Translations under genes and position numbers: made by a program
In this document: positions 6,843 through 17,423 of the stretch, piece after piece
Position numbering within the stretch: position 1 is the first letter of the stretch
Layout of the letters: the number at the start of each line of letters is the position of its first letter
Notes under the pieces: model-generated
Seen by the model: only the letters and a program-made list of their open reading frames with translations
Databases searched by the model: none
What the model was told of the DNA's origin: nothing
Source of the DNA: Acidobacteriota bacterium
GTDB lineage: Bacteria > Acidobacteriota > Terriglobia > Acidiferrales > UBA7541
Direction of reading: 5' to 3'
NCBI GenBank assembly: GCA_003154775.1
Contig: PMES01000077.1
Location: 57,330-121,329 of the forward strand
DNA: 64,000 nt

Positions 6843-8015
6843 GTGCATCGCCCCGCAATCCTTGCGCTGGAAGACGGGCGCGTCTTTAACGGCCGCGCTG
6901 CCGGCGCCATCACGCGCCGGGGCGGGGAAGTCGTTTTCAATACCAGTCTCACCGGTTACCAGGAAGTTTTCACCGATCCCAGCTATGCAGGACAGATCGT
7001 TTGTTTGACGTATCCGCACATTGGCAATGTGGGCGCCAATCTGGATGACGAGGAATCTGCGCGGCCGTATATCGAGTCGCTGATCGTGCGGGAGTTTTCG
7101 CAGATATCGTCGAATTGGCGGTCGACGGAAACGGCGCAGTTGTACCTGAACCGGCACAAGATTCCGGTGATTTGGGATATTGATACGCGCGCGCTGGTGC
7201 GCCACATCCGCAAGGTCGGGGCGCTTCGCGGCATGGTGGCCACTGATGGCACGGCTGCCGACCAATTGATCCATGAAGCCAAGCAGCTTCCGCTGATGGC
7301 GGGGCAGGAGCTCGCAGGCCGCGTGACCTGCGCGAAAGGCTACGACTGGCAGCAGGGCTCGATTGAGCTGGCCACTTCACCGTGGGCCGAGCAGATGGGC
7401 GAAGCGGGAACGAGTCCCGATGCCCGGCAGTTTCGCGTGGTGGCTTACGATTACGGGATCAAGCAAAACATTCTGCGGCTGCTGGTGGATCACCACTGCG
7501 AAGTCAGCGTCGTGCCCGCAAACACTCCCGCGGAGGATGTGATGGCGATGCGCCCGGACGGCGTGTTTCTCTCGAATGGGCCGGGCGATCCCGAGCCCGT
7601 CACCTACGCCATCGAGAACATCCGCAAGCTGGCGGGGCGCGTGCCGATCTTCGGAATTTGCCTGGGGCACCAGTTGTGCGGGCTGGCGCTGGGCGGGAAG
7701 ACGTTCAAGCTGAAGTTCGGGCACCATGGCTCGAATCACCCGGTGAAGAATTTATTGACGAGCCAGGTGGAAATCACTGCGCAAAATCACGGGTTTTGTG
7801 TGGATCCGGAATCGATGCCATCCAGTGAAGTCGAGATCACCCACGTTAATTTGAACGACGGGACCAATGAGGGCATGAGGAGCAAGACCCTGCCGCTTTT
7901 TAGCGTGCAGTATCACCCGGAGGCCTCGCCGGGGCCGCACGATTCGCATTATCTGTTCACGCAGTTCACGGATTTGATGAAGGAATTTGCGCATCCGGGG
8001 AGCTCGCGGGGATGA
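6843..8015 (+). CDS. carA: Carbamoyl-phosphate synthase small subunit
   Basis: A 390-residue glutaminase subunit that supplies ammonia to CarB for carbamoyl phosphate, the precursor of arginine and pyrimidines. The N-terminal CPSase domain (LALEDGRVFNG, FNTSLTGYQEVFTDPSYAGQ) precedes a class I glutamine amidotransferase with nucleophile Cys in FGICLGHQL and the His/Glu of QYHPEASPGP. The GTG start at 6843 follows an ACGGAAG stretch. It lies 33 bases after the lepB remnant. carB follows after a 511-bp interval filled mainly by a repeat-flanked nuclease gene. Confidence 0.96.
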   Translation: MHRPAILALEDGRVFNGRAAGAITRRGGEVVFNTSLTGYQEVFTDPSYAGQIVCLTYPHIGNVGANLDDEESARPYIESLIVREFSQISSNWRSTETAQLYLNRHKIPVIWDIDTRALVRHIRKVGALRGMVATDGTAADQLIHEAKQLPLMAGQELAGRVTCAKGYDWQQGSIELATSPWAEQMGEAGTSPDARQFRVVAYDYGIKQNILRLLVDHHCEVSVVPANTPAEDVMAMRPDGVFLSNGPGDPEPVTYAIENIRKLAGRVPIFGICLGHQLCGLALGGKTFKLKFGHHGSNHPVKNLLTSQVEITAQNHGFCVDPESMPSSEVEITHVNLNDGTNEGMRSKTLPLFSVQYHPEASPGPHDSHYLFTQFTDLMKEFAHPGSSRG

Positions 8016-8088
8016 GAACCGCATATAAACGGTGGGCGCAGTTGAGGAATTGGCGAGGTGCCAAGAAACCGTAAAACGGACCCAAAAC

Positions 8089-8464
8089 TGTCATACCGAG
8101 CGGAACGAGGGATCTGCTTTTAGGGTTTGAACATGGAGAGGTTCTACCACGTTTATATTTTCGCGAGCAGATCTCGAGTTTTGTACATAGGGGTCACCGG
8201 TCATTTGCTTGAACGTGTGAAGCAGCATCGGGAAGGGCTGGTCCCTGGTTTCACAAGCCGGTACCGCGTTTACCGGCTGGTGCACTTTGAGCCGTATCAG
8301 GATGTAAGAGCAGCAATCGCCCGCGAGAAGGAGATCAAGGGCTGGAATCGGGCGAAGAAGTTGGCTTTGATCGAGAGGCGCAATTCTGCGTGGGAAGATT
8401 TGGCGGGCGATTTGTTTGCGGCCTACCCGCGAAAAGCGGATCCCTCGCTTCGCTCGGGATGACA
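8089..8464. mobile_element. Putative small element: inverted repeat arms framing a GIY-YIG gene
   Basis: The left arm (8089-8121) starts TGTCATACCGAG and ends GATCTGCTTTT. The right arm (8432-8464) is its inverted counterpart, starting AAAAGCGGATCC and ending GGGATGACA. The two match at 29 of 33 positions by hand count. They bracket one complete GIY-YIG nuclease gene, and the whole unit splits carA from carB. The same arms occur without a gene at 19380, 43515 and 49087. No clear target duplication is visible. The mobility claim is inference. Confidence 0.55.
8133..8462 (+). CDS. Small GIY-YIG domain nuclease
   Basis: A 109-residue single-domain GIY-YIG (URI-type) protein. It has YHVYI and LYIGVT as the two signature strands, an Arg in LLERVKQH, and the metal-binding Glu expected in AIAREKEIKGW. 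Stand-alone members resemble UvrC/homing-endonuclease catalytic domains, but their roles are poorly known. ATG 8133 has AGGG seven bases upstream. The last residues (KADPSLRSG) and the stop are encoded by the right repeat arm, so gene and repeat are physically fused. It may nick or move the repeat, or simply have been carried with it. Confidence 0.85.
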   Translation: MERFYHVYIFASRSRVLYIGVTGHLLERVKQHREGLVPGFTSRYRVYRLVHFEPYQDVRAAIAREKEIKGWNRAKKLALIERRNSAWEDLAGDLFAAYPRKADPSLRSG

Positions 8465-8526
8465 ATTTGGGGGTTGGGATGACAAGTCCGAGGTTGGGCT
8501 GAGAATTTTCGCTATTGGGATTGACC

Positions 8527-11787
<3,261 letters not shown>

Positions 11788-11790
11788 ACC

Positions 11791-12687
11791 GTGAAGTTTC
11801 AAGGTATCTTTCCGGCGCTGACGACGCCCTTTGAGGCGGATGGCTGGGTCTCCCTTGCCGGCTTGAAGGAAAATATCCGCCGTTACAACAAGACCGGACT
11901 GGCGGGCTACCTGGTGCTTGGCTCAACGGGCGAGGCCGTGATGCTCCTGCGCGCAGAGGAGGACGCCGTGCTCGCGGCGGTGAAAGAAGTGGCTGCGCCG
12001 GAAAAGTTGCTGATCGCCGGGACTGGCGCGGAGTCCACCGGGGAAACGATCGCGCGCACCAAACGCGCTGCAGCGCTCGGCTATCAGGCCGCGCTGGTGA
12101 AGACGCCCTATTTCTACAAGCCGGCTTACCGTGCGGAAACCTACATTCGTCATTACCGCGCCGTAGCGGATGCCTCGCCGATTCCCGTGCTGCTCTATTC
12201 CGTTCCGGCGTTCACGGGCGTGACGCTGGAATCTCCGGAGATTCTTAAGCTCGCCGAGCACCCCAACATTGCCGGGATCAAGGATAGCTCCGGCAGCGTG
12301 CAGCGAGTAGGTGAGGTTGTTTCCGGCGCGCCTGCGAGTTTTCAAGTGCTCACGGGCGGTGCGGCGGTGGTGTATCCGGCGCTGGCCGTGGGCGCCAGCG
12401 GAGCGATCCTGGCGCTTGCGTCGGCGCTACCGGAAAAATTCGTGGAGCTGTACGAATTGGTGCAGCAGGGAAAGCATGAGCAGGCCAAGGAGCTGCAACT
12501 CGCGTTGGCGAACGTCTCCAAGCGCATCGTCTCTGAAAACGGAATTGCCGGCGTGAAATATGCGATGGACCTGCGCGGCTACAATGGTGGCGTGCCGCGC
12601 TTGCCGCTTTTGCCCCTGGCGGAAGAGAAGAAGCAGCAGATCGCCGCGCTCCTGGCGATGCACGAAACGTCGTCCGCGCGCGTCTAA
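11791..12687 (+). CDS. DapA-family aldolase (4-hydroxy-tetrahydrodipicolinate synthase-like)
   Basis: A 298-residue TIM-barrel class I aldolase or lyase. It has FPALTTPF near the start, the pyruvate-binding loop LGSTGEA (canonical GTTGE, here with Ser), the Tyr of LLYSVP and the Schiff-base Lys in GIKDSSG. In the lysine/DAP pathway this fold condenses pyruvate with aspartate semialdehyde; relatives act on hydroxy-oxoglutarate or sugar acids. The STGE variant and the location after carB leave the substrate open. The GTG start lies three bases after carB, so translation is probably coupled. Confidence 0.85.
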   Translation: MKFQGIFPALTTPFEADGWVSLAGLKENIRRYNKTGLAGYLVLGSTGEAVMLLRAEEDAVLAAVKEVAAPEKLLIAGTGAESTGETIARTKRAAALGYQAALVKTPYFYKPAYRAETYIRHYRAVADASPIPVLLYSVPAFTGVTLESPEILKLAEHPNIAGIKDSSGSVQRVGEVVSGAPASFQVLTGGAAVVYPALAVGASGAILALASALPEKFVELYELVQQGKHEQAKELQLALANVSKRIVSENGIAGVKYAMDLRGYNGGVPRLPLLPLAEEKKQQIAALLAMHETSSARV

Positions 12688-12737
12688 CCAGAGCGGGTTT
12701 GCTGTCACCGTTAACTGCGATTATCATCTAAACGTTC

Positions 12738-14351
12738 ATGGATTGCCGCGCCATTCCGCCGCAGCAGTTGCCGCACACGTCGAAGCTCTTTCGCGATTTC
12801 AATGAAAATTTCTCCGCCGTGCTGGGTTTCTTTGCGCACACACCGGACCTGAAGAGCATCGTTTCCTGCGCGAAGGGGCTCGAGTTCCCGCGCGACCGCC
12901 GACTGACCGTGGCGGGCATTCTGCGCGATCAAAACCTGCGCTATGGCCACAGCGCGGAAACGGAAGCGAATCTGAAGCGCCTGGAAGGGGGCGCAGTTGC
13001 CGTGGTCAGCGGCCAGCAGGTGGGACTTTTCGGCGGTCCGGCGTACGCGTTTTACAAAGCGTTGAGCGTAATCGAAACGGCGCGCCATTTGACGGACGAG
13101 GGCATTCCCGCCGTACCGGTGTTCTGGATGGCCACCGAAGATCACGACGTGGACGAAGTGCGCCACACCACGTGGTTTGCCGACGGCAAGCTGCACCGGT
13201 TGGAACTTCCAAAGCCCGCGGAAGACGCCGTCCCTGTGGGCACGATTCCGCTCGGCGACGCCGTCGTCGAGCTGGTGGAGCAGGCCATCGCGCAATTAGC
13301 CGGGCCTGCCGCCGCGCAGATCGCGGAGCTTCTCCACAGCAGTTACACGCGCCTGGATACCTACACCAGCGCGTTTGGCAAACTTTTTGCCCGGCTCTTC
13401 GGGGATCATGGGCTTATCCTGCTCGATCCCCTGGATCACCGTTTGCACGGCGTAGCCGCGCCCATTTTGCGGGCAGCGCTGGCGGAACGTGATTCGCTGA
13501 ACGAGTTGCTGCTGCGCCGCGGCAAGAAGTTGGAGAACGCCGGGTATGAGGTGCAGGTCAAAGTGACTTCGCGCAGCACGCTGCTGTTTTCCCTGACGGG
13601 CGGCAAGCGTCAGGTGATTACCGCGGCCAACGGGAATTTTAATTGCGGCGGGAAAAGCTGTACGCGGGAAGAGGCGTTGCGCGGCGTGGAGCTCGCCCCG
13701 GAAAACTTCAGCCCGAACGCGCTGTTCCGGCCGGTGGTGCAGGATTATTTGCTTCCCACGGTGGCATACTTCGGGGGCCCGGCGGAGATTTCTTATTTCG
13801 CGCAATCGCAGGTGCTGTACGAAAAGTTGTTGGGGCGCATGCCGGTGATCTTGCCGCGCGCGGATTTTACTCTCGTTGATCCGAAGGGCGACCGGTTGCT
13901 GAAGAAGTACGGCCTGGACGTGGAAGATGCCTGGAGAGGCAAGCAGGAATTGCGCAAAAAGATGTACGGGGCCAATGTGCCGAAGAAACTGGCGCGGGAG
14001 TTCGACACGAATTTGCGGCAGACGGAAAAGAACCTGAAGAAGCTGCACCATGCCATCGCCAAAGTGGATCCCACGGTGCAGGGAACGATCGCCCGCGTGG
14101 AAAAGCGCATGCGCTACCAGTTGCAACGCTTGCGCGAAAAAACCGGCGCTTCGCTGGACCGCCACGAGAAAATCATCGCGCAGCATGAGGAGTTCCTGGA
14201 GAACCTGCTGTATCCGCAGAAGGGGCTGCAATCGCGCGATTTGTGTTTCCTGCCGTTTCTGGCGCGCTGGGGCAGCGGGGGGCTGAAGGAATTGCAGAAG
14301 CTGGCCAGCGCCAAGAAGCCTGGGCAACACTGCATCGTCCCTATCCCGTAA
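12738..14351 (+). CDS. bshC: Bacillithiol biosynthesis cysteine-adding enzyme BshC
   Basis: A 537-residue BshC, which adds cysteine to GlcN-malate in the last step of bacillithiol synthesis. It has the Rossmann-like core GGAVAVVSGQQVGLFGGPAY, PVFWMATEDHDVDEV, NGNFNCGGKSCTREE, VAYFGGPAEISYFAQS and LPRADFTLVD. A long charged helical insert (about 390-470) matches the family coiled coil. Length is typical. bshA and bshB are not in the window. Its presence suggests bacillithiol rather than glutathione as a main low-molecular-weight thiol. Confidence 0.93.
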   Translation: MDCRAIPPQQLPHTSKLFRDFNENFSAVLGFFAHTPDLKSIVSCAKGLEFPRDRRLTVAGILRDQNLRYGHSAETEANLKRLEGGAVAVVSGQQVGLFGGPAYAFYKALSVIETARHLTDEGIPAVPVFWMATEDHDVDEVRHTTWFADGKLHRLELPKPAEDAVPVGTIPLGDAVVELVEQAIAQLAGPAAAQIAELLHSSYTRLDTYTSAFGKLFARLFGDHGLILLDPLDHRLHGVAAPILRAALAERDSLNELLLRRGKKLENAGYEVQVKVTSRSTLLFSLTGGKRQVITAANGNFNCGGKSCTREEALRGVELAPENFSPNALFRPVVQDYLLPTVAYFGGPAEISYFAQSQVLYEKLLGRMPVILPRADFTLVDPKGDRLLKKYGLDVEDAWRGKQELRKKMYGANVPKKLAREFDTNLRQTEKNLKKLHHAIAKVDPTVQGTIARVEKRMRYQLQRLREKTGASLDRHEKIIAQHEEFLENLLYPQKGLQSRDLCFLPFLARWGSGGLKELQKLASAKKPGQHCIVPIP

Positions 14352-14440
14352 AGCGTGCCTCGCCATACGTAAGTAGATTCCCCTGTACATTGCCGCGACG
14401 CGCTCCTATACCTTCATTTAGGATTTCACGCTCAGGGAGA

Positions 14441-14848
14441 ATGAAGATGCAGAGCATACGCGTAAGGACCGATCGGCGCACGCAGATGGTGGACATCACC
14501 GTGGAGGTGCAGCGCGTGGTGACGGCGCTGGGCGTGCGCGTGGGAACGTGCTTCCTCTATGTGCCGCACACGACCGCCGCGATCCTGATCAACGAGCACG
14601 CCGATCCGGACGTGGCGAGTGACGCCGAGGGCGCGCTGGACAGGATCGTGCCCATGGCCGGGCCGTATCGCCACAGCGAAGGAAACTCCGATGCGCATGT
14701 GAAAACCATGCTCGTCGGCGTCAGCCAGTTCGTTTTCGTGGAGGAAGGGAAGCTGGCGCTGGGGCGCTGGCAGGGAATTTTCTTCGCGGAGTTCGACGGG
14801 CCGCGCGAACGCCACGTGTACGTGAAGGTGCTGCCTGATCGCGTGTAG
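14441..14848 (+). CDS. YjbQ family protein (UPF0047)
   Basis: A 135-residue single-domain protein. It shows the UPF0047 signature: VGTCFLYVPHTTAAILINE, then HADPDVASD-like acidic motifs, HSEGNSDAHVKTMLVG and LGRWQGIFFAEFDGPRERHV. Family members have weak thiamine-phosphate synthase activity in E. coli; the physiological role is unsettled. ATG 14441 follows CAGGGAGA directly, which decides the start. The open frame upstream overlaps bshC and is ignored. Confidence 0.9.
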   Translation: MKMQSIRVRTDRRTQMVDITVEVQRVVTALGVRVGTCFLYVPHTTAAILINEHADPDVASDAEGALDRIVPMAGPYRHSEGNSDAHVKTMLVGVSQFVFVEEGKLALGRWQGIFFAEFDGPRERHVYVKVLPDRV

Positions 14849-14878
14849 AGAGACTGCGGGGAAATGCTTGATGACATT

Positions 14879-14943
14879 TCCTCAGGGGCTAAAGCCCAAT
14901 AACTGCCAAGCACTTAATGTCGGAGCTAAAGCTCCGACCCCCT
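14879..14943 (+). repeat. CTCAGGGGCT double-hairpin repeat
   Basis: CCTCAGGGGCTAAAGCCC forms the first hairpin. A spacer is followed by TCGGAGCT-AAA-GCTCCGA and CCCCCT. About 65 bp. Related copies lie at 22838, 22958, 57246, 60720 and 63932. It occupies the yjbQ-hemW gap. Confidence 0.65.
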
Positions 14944-15017
14944 GACCTGAAGCAAGTGGTGTGAATTTCTCGAGCGCGGAGAGATGTCTGCGTGCTGGTG
15001 TGCTAGAGTTTGGAGCG

Positions 15018-16202
15018 ATGGGGAAAGCCGGCGTTTACATTCAGGTGCCGTTTTGCCAGACGAAGTGCACCTACTGCAACTTCCACACAAACATAGTGTC
15101 GGTGGGCCGCTTTGCTCCGTACGCGGAGGCGGTGTGCCGGGAGATTTGCGAGCATGCAGCGTTGTTGCGCGCGGCGGGCGTGGAGTGGAGCGAAGCACAA
15201 GAACGAGCGGCTTCGGAAATTGTTGTGGTGGATACGGTGTACATCGGTGGGGGCACGCCGAGCCTTCTGGAGCCTGCGCTTCTGGCGGACATGCTGCGTG
15301 CTTTGCGCGAGACGTTCGCCTGCGCCTGGGAAGAGGTGACGCTCGAGGCCGACCCCGAAACGATCGAAGCGGAAAAGGCCGTACAATGGGCGGCCGCGGG
15401 AATCCAGCGCATCAGCCTGGGGACGCAATCCTTCGTGGATGAGGAGCTCAAGGCCGCGGGACGCCTGCACCGGCGCGAAGATATTTACCGGGCGGTGCCC
15501 ATCCTGCGCGATGCCGGGATATGCAATATCAGCTTCGACCTGATCGCCGGGCTACCGAAGCAAACGCGGGAAAGCTGGGGCACGTCGCTCGATGAATTGG
15601 TCGCGCTGTCTCCCGAGCACGTTTCCGTTTACATGATGGAGATTGATGAAGGCAGCCGGCTGGGGCTGGAAGTCCTGCAAGGCGGCACGCGCTACAGCGC
15701 GCGCGATTTGCCCAGCGAAGATGAGATGGCGGAATTTTACGAGACCGCGCAGGCCATCTTGAAAGCCGCCGGTTACGAGCAGTACGAAATCTCCAACTGG
15801 GCCAAGCCGGGACATGCTTCGCGGCACAACCTGAAATACTGGCGGCGCGAGGCGTACCTGGGATTCGGCGCGGGCGCGCATTCGTTTTCCGGAACGCAGC
15901 GCTGGGCGAATACGCATGACGCAGCGGCTTATGTCGCCGCGATCAGCGCAGGGCGCAGCGCGGCGGAAAGCGTGGAGCGTGTGACGCGCGAGCAGGCGCT
16001 CGAAGAAGAGCTGTTCCTGGGCTTGCGGCAGCTTGGCGGCATCGATCTGCCGCGCATCCAGCGTGAATACAGCGTCAATCTTGAAGAAAAAGTGGGGCGG
16101 CTGGCTTCCGCGGGAATGATTGAGCGGGAGGGCGAACTGGTGCGGCTGGCGGCGGGAAAACTGAGCATCTCGAACGAAGTGATCGTGGAATTGCTGCGGT
16201 GA
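15018..16202 (+). CDS. hemW: Radical SAM heme chaperone HemW (coproporphyrinogen oxidase-like)
   Basis: A 394-residue radical SAM protein. It starts GVYIQVPFCQTKCTYC, with CxxxCxxC (C13, C17, C20) for the 4Fe-4S cluster. It then has YIGGGTPSLL, LEADPETI, RISLGTQSF, FDLIAGLPKQT and a HemN C-terminal domain. Proteins of this length without the long HemN N-terminus are usually HemW, which inserts heme into respiratory proteins rather than oxidising coproporphyrinogen. ATG 15018 gives the family N-terminus. This fits the heme-rich right end of the window. Confidence 0.88.
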   Translation: MGKAGVYIQVPFCQTKCTYCNFHTNIVSVGRFAPYAEAVCREICEHAALLRAAGVEWSEAQERAASEIVVVDTVYIGGGTPSLLEPALLADMLRALRETFACAWEEVTLEADPETIEAEKAVQWAAAGIQRISLGTQSFVDEELKAAGRLHRREDIYRAVPILRDAGICNISFDLIAGLPKQTRESWGTSLDELVALSPEHVSVYMMEIDEGSRLGLEVLQGGTRYSARDLPSEDEMAEFYETAQAILKAAGYEQYEISNWAKPGHASRHNLKYWRREAYLGFGAGAHSFSGTQRWANTHDAAAYVAAISAGRSAAESVERVTREQALEEELFLGLRQLGGIDLPRIQREYSVNLEEKVGRLASAGMIEREGELVRLAAGKLSISNEVIVELLR

Positions 16203-16254
16203 GTAAGGGCAACAGAGGTTGGCACGGCGACACAGAGAACACGGAGAAGCACAC

Positions 16255-17370
16255 ATGAGTTATACGGTGGCAAAAGGGAATCAGATGGTGGACCCGGATG
16301 ACGTTTCGCCGGCGGATGGCGTGGTGGACCTACGCAGCGATACGGTGACGCGCCCGAGCGAGGAAATGCGGCGCGCCATGGCCACGGCGCAGGTGGGCGA
16401 CGATGTTTACGGCGAGGATCCCACGGTCAACCGCCTGCAAAAGCGCGCCGGGGAAATGTTTGGCAAGGAAGCGGCTTTGTTTGTGCCCACGGGCTGCATG
16501 GGCAACCTGATCTGCATCAAAATTTGGACGCACCACGGCAGCGAAGTGATTTGCGAGGAGCGCAGCCACGTCAACCTGTACGAGTTGGCGTCCATGTCGG
16601 CCATCGCGGGCTGCATGCCGCGCGCGACGCGCGGCGGCGATGACGGCATCCTGACCTGGAAGCAAATTGAGGCGGTCGTGCGTCCAAAGATTTATTACGA
16701 CTCGCAGACCGCGCTGGTGTGCCTGGAGAACACCAGCAACATGGCCGGCGGCACGGTCTATCCCACGGAACGCGTGAATGACATTTGCGACCACGCACAC
16801 GCCCTGGGTTTGAAAGTGCATCTGGATGGGGCGCGCATCTTCAATGCGGCGGTGGCGTTGGGCGATGACGTGGCGCGCATGACCCAAAAGGTGGACTCCG
16901 TGATGTTCTGCTTGTCGAAAGGCTTGGGCGCGCCGGTGGGCTCGATGGTTCTCGGGTCGAAGGAGTTTATCGAGCGGGCGCGCATCTACCGCAAGTTGTT
17001 TGGCGGAGGAATGCGGCAAGTGGGCGTGCTTGCGGCGGCGGGACTGATCGCGCTGGAAAAGTCACCCTCGCGCCTGCATGAAGATCACGAAAATGCCAGC
17101 CGCCTGGCGCAGGGCATCGCGGCGATTGTCGGATTGAAGATCGATCCGGCGAGCGTGAAGAGCAACATCGTGATTTTCGATTGCACGGGGAGCGGCATGA
17201 CCGCGGTGGAGTTGTGCGACGCGCTGCACGGCAAAGGTGTGTGGGCGCAGGACACGGCGCTGTATTCGGTGCGCATGGTGACACACTGGAACGTGAATCG
17301 CGCCGGGATCGAAAAGGCGCTGGTGGAGTTGCAGTCGATAGCTGGCAAAAAAGTGGGGCGGAGCGCCTGA
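16255..17370 (+). CDS. ltaE: Low-specificity L-threonine aldolase
   Basis: A 371-residue fold-type I PLP enzyme that splits threonine to glycine and acetaldehyde. Signature segments are VDLRSDTVTRPSEEMRRAM, GDDVYGEDPTVNRLQ, ALFVPTGCMGNLICI, LENTSNMAGGTVYP, HLDGARIFNAAVALG and the PLP lysine region CLSKGLGAPVGSM. ATG 16255 has ACGGAG upstream; ATG 16285 is an alternative that would remove a 10-residue leader. No operon partner is evident. Confidence 0.93.
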   Translation: MSYTVAKGNQMVDPDDVSPADGVVDLRSDTVTRPSEEMRRAMATAQVGDDVYGEDPTVNRLQKRAGEMFGKEAALFVPTGCMGNLICIKIWTHHGSEVICEERSHVNLYELASMSAIAGCMPRATRGGDDGILTWKQIEAVVRPKIYYDSQTALVCLENTSNMAGGTVYPTERVNDICDHAHALGLKVHLDGARIFNAAVALGDDVARMTQKVDSVMFCLSKGLGAPVGSMVLGSKEFIERARIYRKLFGGGMRQVGVLAAAGLIALEKSPSRLHEDHENASRLAQGIAAIVGLKIDPASVKSNIVIFDCTGSGMTAVELCDALHGKGVWAQDTALYSVRMVTHWNVNRAGIEKALVELQSIAGKKVGRSA

Positions 17371-17423
17371 GACGGCGTTCGCCATCGACGCTCGGGTGGC
17401 ACAGAGTACAAGGAGATACGAAG

